Of a stretch of 64,000 nucleotides of DNA, positions 48,290-59,961 are shown piece by piece. Source of the DNA: Xestospongia muta (lineage: Eukaryota > Porifera > Demospongiae > Haplosclerida > Petrosiidae); contig OY848921.1 of the NCBI GenBank assembly GCA_963693285.1, positions 6,833,229 to 6,897,228 on the forward strand, written 5' to 3'. The notes below the pieces were generated by a model. It was not told the DNA's origin. It saw only the letters and a program-made list of their open reading frames with translations, and searched no databases. Numbering within the stretch: position 1 is the stretch's first letter; each line of letters opens with the position of its first letter. The position numbers were made by a program, and so were the translations under genes.

Positions 48290-51200
48290 CTCACTTGTTG
48301 TGATATGTCTTTCTTTTTTTTATGTTCCTATGATGACAAACCTATACTCTCATTGTCACAACTATTTATAGCTGGTAAGTATGTACAATGTCAATTCATG
48401 TGATCTCATTTGCATTTTATCTTAATTGAGTAGTTGTTTATATCAATTAACCTTATTAGGTTTTAATTATAATCCTTGTTACTATGTGTCTTTCTTTCTT
48501 TTTTATGTTTCTCTGATGACAAACCTATACTCTCATTGTCACAACTATTTATAGATGGTAAGTATGTACAATGTCAATTCATGTGATCTTATTTGCATTT
48601 TATCTTAATTGAGTAATTGTTTATATCAATTAAAGTTATTAGGTTTTAAATACAATCCTTGTTACTATGTGTCTTTCTTTGTTTTTATGTTCCTATGATG
48701 ACAAACCTATACTCTCATTGTCACAACTATTTATAGAGGGTAAGTATGTACAATGTCAATTCATGTGATCTCATTTGCATTTTATCTTAATTGAGTAGTT
48801 GTTTATATCAATTAACCTTATTAGGTTTTAATTATAATCCTTGTTACTATGTGTCTTTCTTTCTTTTTTATGTTTCTCTGATGACAAACCTATACTCTCA
48901 TTGTCACAACTATTTATAGATGGTAAGTATGTACAATGTCAATTCATGTGATCTTATTTGCATTTTATCTTAATTGAGTAGTTGTATATATTAATTAAAG
49001 TTATTAGGTTTTAATTACAATCCTTGATACTATGTGTCTTTCTTTCTTTGTATGTTCCTCTGATGACAAACCTATACTCTTATTGTCACAACTATTTATA
49101 GTGGGTAAGTATGTACAATGTTAATTCATGTGATCTCATTTGCATTTTATCTTAATTGTGTATTTGTTTATATCAATTATCGTTATTAGGTTTTAATTAC
49201 AATCCTTGTTACTATGTGTCTTTCTTTGTTTTTATGTTCCTATGATGACAAACCTATACTCTCATTGTCACAACTATTTATAGAGGGTAAGTATGTACAA
49301 TGTCAATTCATGTGATCTCATTTGCATTTTATCTTAATTGAGTAGTTGTTTATATCAATTAACCTTATTAGGTTTTAATTATAATCCTTGTTACTATGTG
49401 TCTTTCTTTCTTTTTTATGTTTCTCTGATGACAAACCTATACTCTCATTGTCACAACTATTTATAGATGGTAAGTATGTACAATGTCAATTCATGTGATC
49501 TTATTTGCATTTTATCTTAATTGAGTAGTTGTATATATTAATTAAAGTTATTAGGTTTTAATTACAATCCTTGATACTATGTGTCTTTCTTTCTTTGTAT
49601 GTTCCTCTGATGACAAACCTATACTCTTATTGTCACAACTATTTATAGTGGGTAAGTATGTACAATGTTAATTCATGTGATCTCATTTGCATTTTATCTT
49701 AATTGTGTATTTGTTTATATCAATTATCGTTATTAGGTTTTAATTACAATCCTTGTTACTATGTGTCTTTCTTTGTTTTTATGTTCCTATGATGACAAAC
49801 CTATACTCTCATTGTCACAACTATTTATAGGAGGTAAGTATGTACAATGTCAATTCATGTGATCTCATTTGCATTTTATCTTAATTGAGTAGTTGTTTAT
49901 ATCAATTAATGTTATTAGGTTTTAATTACAATCCTTGTTACTATGTGTCTTTCTTGTTTTTATGTTCCTATGATGACAAACCTATACTCTTATTGTCACA
50001 ACTATTTATAGTGGGTAAGTATGTACAATGTCAATTCATGTGGTCTCATTTGCTTTTTATCTTAATTGAGTAGTTGTTTATATCAATTATCGTCATTAGG
50101 GTTTAATTACAATCCTTATTTCTATGTATTTTTCTTTCTTTTTTATGTTCTTATGATGACAAACCTACACTCTCATTGTCACAACTATTTATAGTGGGTA
50201 AGTATGTACAATGTCAATTCATGTGGTCTTATTTGCATTTTATCTTAATTGTGTAGTTGTTTATATTAATTAAAGTTATAAGGTTTTAATTACAATCCTT
50301 GTTACTATATATTCTTCTTTCTTTTTTATGTTTTTATGATGACAAACCTACACTCTTATTGTCACAACTATTTATAGATAGTAAGTTTGTACAATGTCAA
50401 TTCATGTGATCTCATTTGCATTTTTTCTTAATTGAGTATTTGTTTATATCAATTATCGTTATTAGGTTTTAATTACAATCCTTGTTACTATGTGTCTTTC
50501 TTTGTTTTTATGTTCCTATGATGACAAACCTATACTCTCATTGTCACAACTATTTATAGGAGGTAAGTATGTACAATGTCAATTCATGTGATCTCATTTG
50601 CATTTTATCTTAATTGAGTAGTTGTTTATATCAATTAATGTTATTAGGTTTTAATTACAATCCTTGTTACTATGTGTCTTTCTTGTTTTTATGTTCCTAT
50701 GATGACAAACCTACACTCTCATTGTCACAACTATTTATAGGAGGTAAGTATGTACAATGTCAATTCTTGTGATCTTATTTGCATTTTATCTTAATTGAGT
50801 AGTTGTATATATTAATTAAAGTTATTAGGTTTTAATTACAATCCTTGTTACTATGTGTCTTTCTTTCTTTGTATGTTCCTCTGATGACAAACCTACACTC
50901 TCATTGTCACAACTATTTATAGCGGGTAAGTATGTACAATGTCAATTCATGTGATCTCATTTGCATTTTATCTTAATTGAGTAGTTGTTTATATCAATTA
51001 ACGTTGTTAGGTTTTAATTACAATCCTTGTTACTATGTTTTTTTCTTTTTTATGATCTTATGATGACAAACCTACACTCTCATGGTCACAACTATTTAAA
51101 GTTGGTAAGTATGTACAATGTCAATTCATGTGATCTTACTTGCATTTTATCTTAATTGAATAGTTGTTTATATCAATTAACGTTATTAGGTTTTAATTAC

Positions 51201-52025
51201 AATCCTTGTTACTATGTTTTTGTTTTTTTTTATGTTCTTATGATGACAAACCTACACTTTCATGGTCACAACTATTTATAGTTGGTAAGTATGTACAATG
51301 TCAATTCATGTGATCTTACTTGCATTTTATCTTAATTGAATAGTTGTTTATATTAACTAAATTTATTAGGTTTTAATTACAATCCTTGTTACTATGTTTT
51401 TTTGTTTGTTTTTATGTTCCTCTGATGACAAACCTATACTCTCATTGTCACAACTATTTATAGGTGGTAAGTATGTACAATGTCAATTCATGTGATCTCA
51501 TTTGCATTTAATCTTAATTGTGTAGTTTCTTGTATTAATAATAGTTATTAGGTTTTAATTACATTCTTTGTTACTATTTGTCTTTTTTTTATGTTCCTAT
51601 GATGACAAACCTATACTCTCATTGTCACAACTATTTATAGGGGGTAAGTATGTACAATGTCAATTCATGTGATCTTATTTACATTTTGTCTTAATTGTGT
51701 AGTTGTTTATATTCAATTAAAGTTATTAGGTTTTAATTACAATCCTTGTTACTATGTGTCTTTCTTTGTTTTTTTATGTTCTTATGATGATAAACATATA
51801 CTCTCATTGTCACAACTATTTATAGAGGGTAAGTATGTACAATGTCAATTCATGTGGTCTCATTTGCATTATATCTTAATTGTGTAGCTGTTTATATTAA
51901 TTATAGTTATTAGGTTTTAATTACAGTCCTTGTTACTATATGTCTTTGTTTGTTATGTTCTTATGACAACAAACCTATACTCTTAATGTCACAACTATTT
52001 ATAGGGGGTGAGTATGTACAATGTC
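48290..52025 (+). repeat. Array B: 21 tandem repeats (about 182 bp), each holding a 3-base exon candidate
   Basis: Same unit design as array A. Triplet first bases: 48372 CTG, 48555 ATG, 48737 AGG, 48920 ATG, 49102 TGG, 49284 AGG, 49467 ATG, 49649 TGG, 49831 GAG, 50012 TGG, 50195 TGG, 50378 ATA, 50560 GAG, 50741 GAG, 50923 CGG, 51102 TTG, 51282 TTG, 51464 GTG, 51641 GGG, 51826 AGG, 52005 GGG. All have AG before and GTAAGT after (the last has GTGAGT; the one at 51102 has AAAG). Twenty of 21 end in G, which suits a donor. Units 3-5 and 6-8 form a 547-bp higher-order duplication, and units 9-10 and 13-14 one of 729 bp. In order the codons read L,M,R,M,W,R,M,W,E,W,W and then I,E,E,R,L,L,V,G,R,G. 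Confidence 0.95.
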
Positions 52026-52721
52026 AATAAACTAAGTTACTAGGAATATTGTTAATAGTCATTGCTCTTAGTCTAGGCAGGCATTACAGTACTTGCTTTG
52101 TATATATGTTTGTTTCTGTCTGTTAACAGACAGTGTACTCTGAAGTGCTTACCAAAGATATTATCTAAAGCTGCAAATTTGGGAAGGAGATAAAAAAGTT
52201 TAGCACTATGAATTATTTCTAGTTAACTGGTTTTCAACAAGATGGAAGATTTGATCACTACAGTAATTTACTAATAAGATGTGGATATTTTCATAGAAAT
52301 GCTTTATTTTGAAGTTATTGAGTCAAAAAACGTCACTTGCAAACACACAACTGTTATAACACACCTGTAAAATTAAACATTTGGCAGTCCTATGGTTTTT
52401 ATCACCTTATACCACATCCATTAATTTCTATTTAGTAAGTTCTCAGGTAGTGGTAGTATGACCAACTAAAATCATTCAGTATAATTTAGCCACTACTACA
52501 GCAAGTGTTCTGTACTTTAGTGCTTTTTTCTTTGTCAATTATTGAACTAAGCTTTGCTTATGTTTTTTATATTTTTATTTAAAAACACCTTTCTGACCAT
52601 TTGATGATAATATGTTCTTATCAGTTATTTACAAATTTACAGGATACTTAATTGATTTGTTGTTTATTTTTTATGTCAATGATTTACCTGCTGATATCAA
52701 ATGGAACATATACATGTATAG
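52026..52721. other. Intron between array B and the 16-base exon
   Basis: Aligns with about 9040-9741 in block 1. No gene seen. Confidence 0.6.
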
Positions 52722-52737
52722 AGGGATGATGAAAGAG
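52722..52737 (+). other. 16-base exon of gene B
   Basis: AGGGATGATGAAAGAG between TGTATAG and GTAAAG; codes RDDER plus one base, continued by AT at 54405 (aspartate). Confidence 0.75.
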
Positions 52738-53421
52738 GTAAAGTATTTATGTATTACTTAATATAACATTATAGTGCTAGGAGATATAACAATACAACAC
52801 AAACTAATTCTATACTGTTGTCAGATCACTTCTCAAGTCATTTTTGTAAAATATTTGAAGAAACCATACCTTAACTGTTTTATATGATGTACAGACAAAT
52901 TAAAAACACTTCATAAGGTTATTAAGAAGTGTCAAACTATATAGGTAATTTTTATTGCAGTTTATATTTCTGTGATCATCTCACAATGCTCAAAGAATAA
53001 ATGACATGACTAATCAACATTATACCATGGTGTTCAAAAGATCAGAGTTTAGCCACCCAAGTAGAAGTTGCATTTTTTGAGTTTATTTAAATTAACTACA
53101 GCTACATGTGTAGTGTTTCTGTTCTGTTACAGCTATTTTTGAAGAGAAAGCTTAACACAGGGAGTAGTATAGTTTTGGTAAACAGAACAATTATAAAAAT
53201 CACATCCCACATACTTTCAATTATTGAGACCAGTTCAAAACTTTTAAACAGAACTGGTAGAAACATTATATGAAAGTATCAATTGTGATATCATTGCAGT
53301 ATTTAGAAAGACAGCAATATCATAAAAACTATTTTTCTTCTGAAATATGGATTTTTTTATTTTCAATATGGTTTATATAACATTGACTGTGTTTTATATA
53401 CATGTATATATATATATATAT

Positions 53422-53470
<49 letters not shown>

Positions 53471-53497
53471 TACATGCATGCGTACATATATACATAC

Positions 53498-53588
<91 letters not shown>

Positions 53589-54404
53589 TGTATATATATA
53601 TATATATATATCACAAAGAAACTATCCATCAATGTCATTCTTAGCAATGTATATCAAACCCCATATAACTGTATATATTCAATATGACTACATCATTTAA
53701 CTGGCTACTGAATACTGAGCATTGAAAGAAGTTATATGTGTTAATAAAACAATAGCAACTATCATCCTGACTATCGGAGATACTATTGCTCCCAGTATAG
53801 TTATAAAAAAGTAACTTATATTAATGAAATGATGTTGCTTCAAGTATACCTCTATGGAATTATCATTGTTTACCTAAAACTGAATCTTACTATATAGTTA
53901 AAATATAAAATCATCACCAAGATTGCTGTATCATCATTCTTGTGTGTTGTATTGTGTAACTAGTCCTATTAATATCTGTTAGTTTGGTCTCAAACTATTC
54001 AGCCTTCAGTGGAAAATACCACATTGACCTATTGAGTGTTCATAATATTGTATGATGAAAATTAAACTACTTGACCATAATCACTGTGAATATCTCTAGT
54101 CAAGTTTCAACAGTTACAAATTCTACCATTTTATTAACTATCCAGGTATATGCTTTGAAGCACAATTGATCATACCCATATTATAGTTGGTTAATACCAT
54201 ATTAATTGTAACAACTGTCATGACTTTTAATGTTAACTGAAGTGTAGTTACTATTGTAGTATTTCTCAGAAACACAATGGTTTAGTAAATGTATATTGAA
54301 TTTTAATTTGTCACGGTACATACAAAACTACCCTCTAAATAGATATATTAGATCAGGATAATATTTTATGATATTAATAATCATTTTTTAATTTTATCCG
54401 ATAG
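52738..54404. other. Intron of gene B before the GTPase exon
   Basis: No coding features. It contains a compound microsatellite at 53405-53610. Open frames over it are low-complexity artefacts. It ends at acceptor TTATCCGATAG. Confidence 0.75.
53405..53610. repeat. Compound (TA)n/(TG)n/(TA)n microsatellite
   Basis: TA repeats at about 53405-53462, TG repeats at about 53503-53590 and TA repeats to 53610. Length is likely polymorphic. Confidence 0.95.
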
Positions 54405-57400
54405 ATGCCTATAAGAGAGCTCTAGCAGAGGGAGAAATGGATGTAGCATATGGACGTGTTATGTTACTTGGTTCAGCTGGAGTAGGGAAAAGTAGCTTAA
54501 AGCGATCATTGATGAAGTTACCATGGCAACCTCACACTACCAGCACCATTATATCTGATGTTACATGTGTTCGACCATTTGGACATGAGTGGTATTCTAT
54601 GAGCTTGGAAGATACTGATGACAAATGGAGAGAAGTAACCTTTGAAGACGAGATAGAAGAAATGGCACAACTTCTTACTCTAGTATATAAAGATCATTCC
54701 AGTCCCAGATCTGTGCTCAATACAGTGGCAGCCTCAGCACTCTATCCTATAGCTGCTATGATGAGGGCTTCATCCTTATCTTCACAACTAGTTCAAGATA
54801 TAGAGACCACTAAAGTCGAGGAAATTCTTTCAAAAGCTATAGCTCGTTCTGAGCATATATCCAGAGGTGATCTTAGCAATATTAAACCTCAGCCATTTTT
54901 GCACATCTGGGATTGTGGTGGTCAGCCTGTTTTTCTTGAAATCCTCCCTGCCTTCCTGACTCCTCGTACATTGTTCCTCCTCCTGTTTGATGCCTCTAAG
55001 GATTTCAATGAAAGATGGCAGTCTATACAGAATATTGAGGGGAAGCAAATTTTTGGTGAGGAAGTAAACATCAGCACACTTGACCTGATGCTCAACTGGA
55101 TGGCTAACATTCATGGTCACCTCGTTTGTCGTAACAAAGAAGGCGGTCTTTGTGAGTACCCTCGTATGTACTGCATTGGTACATATGGTGATGTCTTAAA
55201 GACCAACGAGAAGAAGAAAGCAGTTGTAGATGAGCTGGAGTCCAACTACAAAGATAAAGCATTTATGGAACTTGTTAAAGAAACTTTGATTATCGACAAC
55301 ACCACTTCTGGTAAAGGATAACATGAAGATCCAAATCTCATTAAGCTACGTAGAGCTATTTGTCAGTTCACATATGAAAAGCTCATTGTCAAGACTCCAG
55401 TTAGCTGGGTTCTCTTTCGTAAAATAATCCAAATGTTTGAAAAGAATGTAATCGATCTTGAAGAAGCTCATGCTATTGGAGTAGCTTGTAAAATACCTCA
55501 TGATGATGTTCCAAAGGTCCTCCTGTTTTATCATGATCTAGGAGTAGTACTGTTCTATCCCCACATTACTGGTTTGAGAAACAAAGTTATCATTAATCCC
55601 AAATGGTTTGTGGAAACGCTTGGGAAAGTGTTGACACTAGATGGACAAGCTGATGGACAAACAAGACTAATGTGGACATTACTACAAGAAAAAGGCATCC
55701 TAGTACAACCATTTTATGTGTCTCTTTGGAAAGAATGTAGGGCAGACCTTAGTCCAGAAGCAATAATTGAACTTTTAGTTCACTTTCGCCTTGCTGTCAA
55801 AGTTACTACTAAAGTATATTATGATCGAACAGTCAAGCAGTATTTTTTGCCAGCCACACTTCCAACTTTCAAAGAAGATCCCAACGAAGCTCTACCAAGT
55901 TATCATCTTCAAGCTACCCCATTGCATATCACTTTTAGCACAACATTTGTGCCTCCTGGTTTCTTTACACGTCTCATTACCTCTCTGGCTAGTAATCCAT
56001 CTTGTGAGCTTATGTTTAAATGTGGTATATATCGCAATCGTGTCACCTTTGTATATCACAAATCAGATGATTACATCACACTCACTGATATGCACTATGC
56101 TATACAAGTTGATGTATTACGATATGCTCCAGTTACCTTGGAAATTCCATCCTTTGATACAATATGTCAAGAACTATTGAGTGTTCTTAAAAGTTGTGGA
56201 GATCTCGTTGAACAAACTCTTACAGGTCATTGGGGAATGATGAATGAATCCACTCAAGCTGTCTCTATGGAGAGGGAATTTCAATATGTATGTAGATCAA
56301 AAGAATGTGATCAATCTGAGGTTCATTACTTCAATATATCAGTAGACAAGTGTTCCATTTACTGTGAAAAGAGTATGTATAGATCATATCGTAGACCTAC
56401 TGCTAAAGAAAGAGTCTGGTTTAATGGATGGAACATACCAGAAGAGGTACAGTTCAGGAGAGCTCATTGTAATATCTCAATATATTCCTTGTAGATAGTG
56501 TCTCTTGAATCATCACCTCCTATAACCATGGTGTCAAGTGCTACTGATCAAAGTTGTCAGCAAGAGTCTCTTGACAGTAAAATAGGTAAAATAGTCAGTC
56601 TATGCATGTTAATTTTTATGTATCCATTATAACTTATGATAAATACATGTACATAATCAGATTAATGGTTTGTGGTCTTAATTAGTTTGAACATGTGTAT
56701 AGTCATCAAATAATACCACCCATATTGAAAGCTCAGATCTATACTTATATATATTGTATTTATTGTAGATATTTCTGACATTTTGTCAAAGGTTCCTATT
56801 TTTAAAGATGTTCTCTCTTTACTTATTCCTATTATGGATCAGTGGTATACTATTGGTTGTGCTTTAGCCATCAATCCTAGCAAACTTGATAGTTTAGAAC
56901 AAAGTAACGAAGCAGTTAAAGTAAAGCTCTCTAAAGTCATCACATATTGGCAGAGAGAAAAAGCTAGTACAGCTACATGGAAAGAGCTACTTGAGGCAGT
57001 TGAAGGTAAAATTATAGATAATCGTCAAGTTGGTGAGGATATTCGTCAGTTTCTGACAAACCAACTATACTTCAAAGAAGGTATGTTATTTGAAGTAATG
57101 CCATTGAGTTTAAACAAAATTTTAGTTATTGTATGTGATTTTCAAAGCTACCAAATAAAATTAATCCATATGAAGTAACTGCCAATTCATATTGTAATCA
57201 ATGAATATAATTACTGCTACTGTGAGCATCAAAATAATCTAGGGACATTTTTAATGATCATTATCTTTTTTCACCTATATATCTATACAGATTTTAGCAA
57301 GGTATGTTGGCATAATCATTCAGGTTAATAATGAAATACATTTTGTCCTCTTTAAGCTTAAGAAACAGTTATTAATTGTATAGTATGTACTATAACAATC

Positions 57401-57627
57401 TTATAATAGTACTTTTTAATTATTTTGTTAAGAGAACAAGAAGATAGAAGATCCAAACCATAACATAAGTAACTGTAAGCAATAACTTAAATGATACAAA
57501 ATGGTTAGTCAAGTTGATGGATAAAAAGATGGAGATATGTAGGAACAAAAGAGTTGCCACAAAAAGCCATTTCCTACAAATAACTAATAATGATGCTTTC
57601 AGCTGCTTACATCATACTGTAGCTATC

Positions 57628-57629
<2 letters not shown>

Positions 57630-57667
<38 letters not shown>
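57630..57667. repeat. (TA)n microsatellite
   Basis: Nineteen TA dinucleotides in the intron between the Death exon and the linker exon of gene B. Confidence 0.9.
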
Positions 57668-57670
<3 letters not shown>

Positions 57671-58230
57671 TTGCTAAATTATTTCAGGGACACCCATACT
57701 AGCCCCATATTTCCACAATCTAGTTATATCCTTTGTCTATATACTTCCATTTTATAGATTCTCTAGAGAAAGGAGTCGTTCATTCTAAATTCATTGACAC
57801 TTCAAAAACAAGTAAGCCTAGCCCATCTCTAGAATTTTAAACATACCTATAATAATGATAATGAAATTGCAACAGTCACCTAACCAATTTAAAAACTTGT
57901 CTCTTTTAATTTAAGACATTTTAAAGTTCTGATGCCTAACTTTAATAGGTCTTTAACTTTGACAATTAATACTTCTTGTCTCCAAATTTAAACCAATGTC
58001 AAATAGATGGAAACATATGACTACATCATCAAGGTTATAATTTATTTACACTTATGTTCATTACTCTAGGCACTCATGTCAGCCCAAGCAAATCAAATTT
58101 CCTTTATATTGGCGTATTACTAATAGCCTTGATTTCTGCTGTCATTATTGGCTATTTGCTGCGTTTTTATAAACATAGTAATTTCTTGGATAAAATTTAT
58201 CTCTTTTTTCTAGACTATTCTACTTCCTAA

Positions 58231-59215
58231 AGAGTTTCGTTAATGGATTGTTATGTATTGACTTTATGTAGATCTTTCTGAGTAAATTCAGTCTCTTAAT
58301 TTTATGAATATTATCCATAATACTTCTGAATACATATAGAAATAACTAAATTTCTATTACAGTTTTGCATGTTCTTTGTTAGTTAACTTTGCCAGTAAAA
58401 TTTACTTAACAATGGATGAAGGTTTAAGTTTAAAAAAGATATGACTGATGTTTGCAAAATCTTATATCTAAAGAGTTGGAAATACTTATGGCGTCAACAA
58501 CAAAAAGTGATCTGTAACGAGAACTGCCTACTTATGAATTATATACTTCCACTGATACTTTTACACCAGCATTGATATCTTTGACTAATTGTGGTCCGGA
58601 CATCCCTCTCATCTATTACTTTGTAACATTATTTGATGGAAGTATAATCAATCATTCAGTGATTGTGATACATCTTTTCAAGAATAATATCCTGACTGAG
58701 TATTGTATAATATAATTACAAGTAATATCAAGTGCCAGAACACAATAGAGACAGCAAACATATACAAAGAATAATTTTTAAATGCCTTGTAAGGATAATG
58801 ATATACCAAAAGACTAAATATAGCAGTAATAATAACTGTGTTACATGCTAGTAGGTTTTAGAGTTTTGTTCATAATTAATTGTTATTGGGATACTATACT
58901 AACTATCACTGTACTATCCCCACTATATGAGTCACATTGGTGTAAAAATTGTAACAATAATTTGAGGCATTAGTAAGCTAACATTTTTATAATCAGTATC
59001 ATAAGAACAATATGTCAGACTACTTGCCAGTTTCTACTTTAGTAATACTTTATTGTTTAACTAAGAGTTTAATTGCTTTGGAACACTCGTATATGAGAGT
59101 TAGATGTGTATAAAAGTCTGTAAAATTGCTGTATATGAGACGTGAGGCCATTATATATACATCAATGGTAAAGTAATGTAATTTTTTTTCAATTTTATGT
59201 TGTTTCTTGTGTTTA
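58231..59215. other. Spacer after gene B with a block-specific insertion
   Basis: Aligns with 17141-17940 except for an extra segment at about 58481-58693. Within it an ATG at 58499 gives MASTTKSDL and a stop, then the same frame is open to about 58712. The insertion is unidentified. Confidence 0.45.
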
Positions 59216-59485
59216 GGCCACCTCTATTGTCAGCAGTAGAAAAAAAAACAGTCAATAAACAATAGAAAGAGATTATACATCAATTGTTAAACACGTTATT
59301 TTAGTCATTCTATTATTATTGGTGTCTTCTCAATACCCACTGGTTTAAAAAATAAAAAGCAAATGTCAAGAGTACCACTAAAACAAGAGTAGCTACTGAT
59401 TGTCCTGGTTTGGTTACTAACTTCATGTTGTCTAAAGGACAAACTGACTAAAGGTACACATTACATACTGGTTCCTGAGATAATA
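59216..59485 (+). pseudogene. Relic DUSP region of an older kinase-like gene, block 3
   Basis: Recognisable exon 2 (PPLLSAVE) and DUSP pieces (WSC-like start, KCQEYHXNK region, GTHYILVPEI) with several stops and deletions. It occupies the same position as 18046-18616 in block 1 but is more damaged and lacks the UBL exon. Confidence 0.65.
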
Positions 59486-59961
59486 AAATCCCATAATAAT
59501 AATATCACCATTGTTGTTGAATTTGTATTCTTTCTCTTTTTTTATTATGACTGTGAATCTGTGATTAACATTTATCAATCTCAATGTTTCTGTCACAATG
59601 ATATATGACGATACACTTTAGTTAATATTGTGTGTAATTACACATTAAAATTTTTCTGATATTTATGTAATGAATGCTAGCTGATAATATTTTTTATCAA
59701 TAATTCATTTGAGTAATTTTATCTTCAAAGTTTTCTTTCAAGTCTCATGTTTAGGAAAGTTTTTTCTTTTTTAATGATTTGCAAGCTTTGGAGGCACATA
59801 GGTTTGTTAAATTCATACTGTAATGTAGATAGGGAAATGACTAACTATGACATTGTCATTTCCTCATATTCATATTCACAGCAAAGAACATATTGAGAAA
59901 TCTAAATAGTCAGCTCAATTAATAATAACACACCCTACATGCTACTTTAACACATAATTTT
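59486..59961. other. Patchwork spacer joined to the truncated kinase-like copy 3
   Basis: Pieces match 19985-20160, 21900-21960 and 22850-22975 in order, so large internal deletions shortened this region. The last piece runs straight into kinase coding sequence at 59961. Confidence 0.75.

Larger units (their letters stand above)
47979..58230 (+). pseudogene. Gene B: Roc-COR-Death-transmembrane GTPase with one in-frame stop
   Basis: Exons 47979..48008, 21 array B triplets (48372..52007), 52722..52737, 54405..56446, 56495..56585, 56769..57080, 57758..57811 and 58070..58230. Phases fit and total 922 codons plus stop. P-loop GSAGVGKSS, switch WDCGGQ, COR like gene A; the G4 position reads TYGD rather than THGD. 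The Death exon codes about 103 residues (VPIFKDVLSLLIPIMDQWYT). The tail has a membrane span (LYIGVLLIALISAVIIGYLL) and the basic RFYKHSN. The only defect seen is TAA at 55319-55321 where gene A has AAA, after codon 294 of the exon ATG frame. This could be a true nonsense mutation, an allele or a sequencing error. If read through, the product would be a membrane-anchored Death-domain GTPase. Confidence 0.8.

Noticed and set aside
48290..52025. Ordinary satellite or CRISPR-like array
   Set aside because: The unit length is within satellite range, but conserved splice signals, the variable triplet, a single orientation and phase-matched flanking exons on the gene strand are better explained as exons. 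Spacers and short repeats of a CRISPR array are absent.
53347..53700. Open frames rich in YI, HT and CV on both strands
   Set aside because: They are translations of the TA/TG microsatellite.
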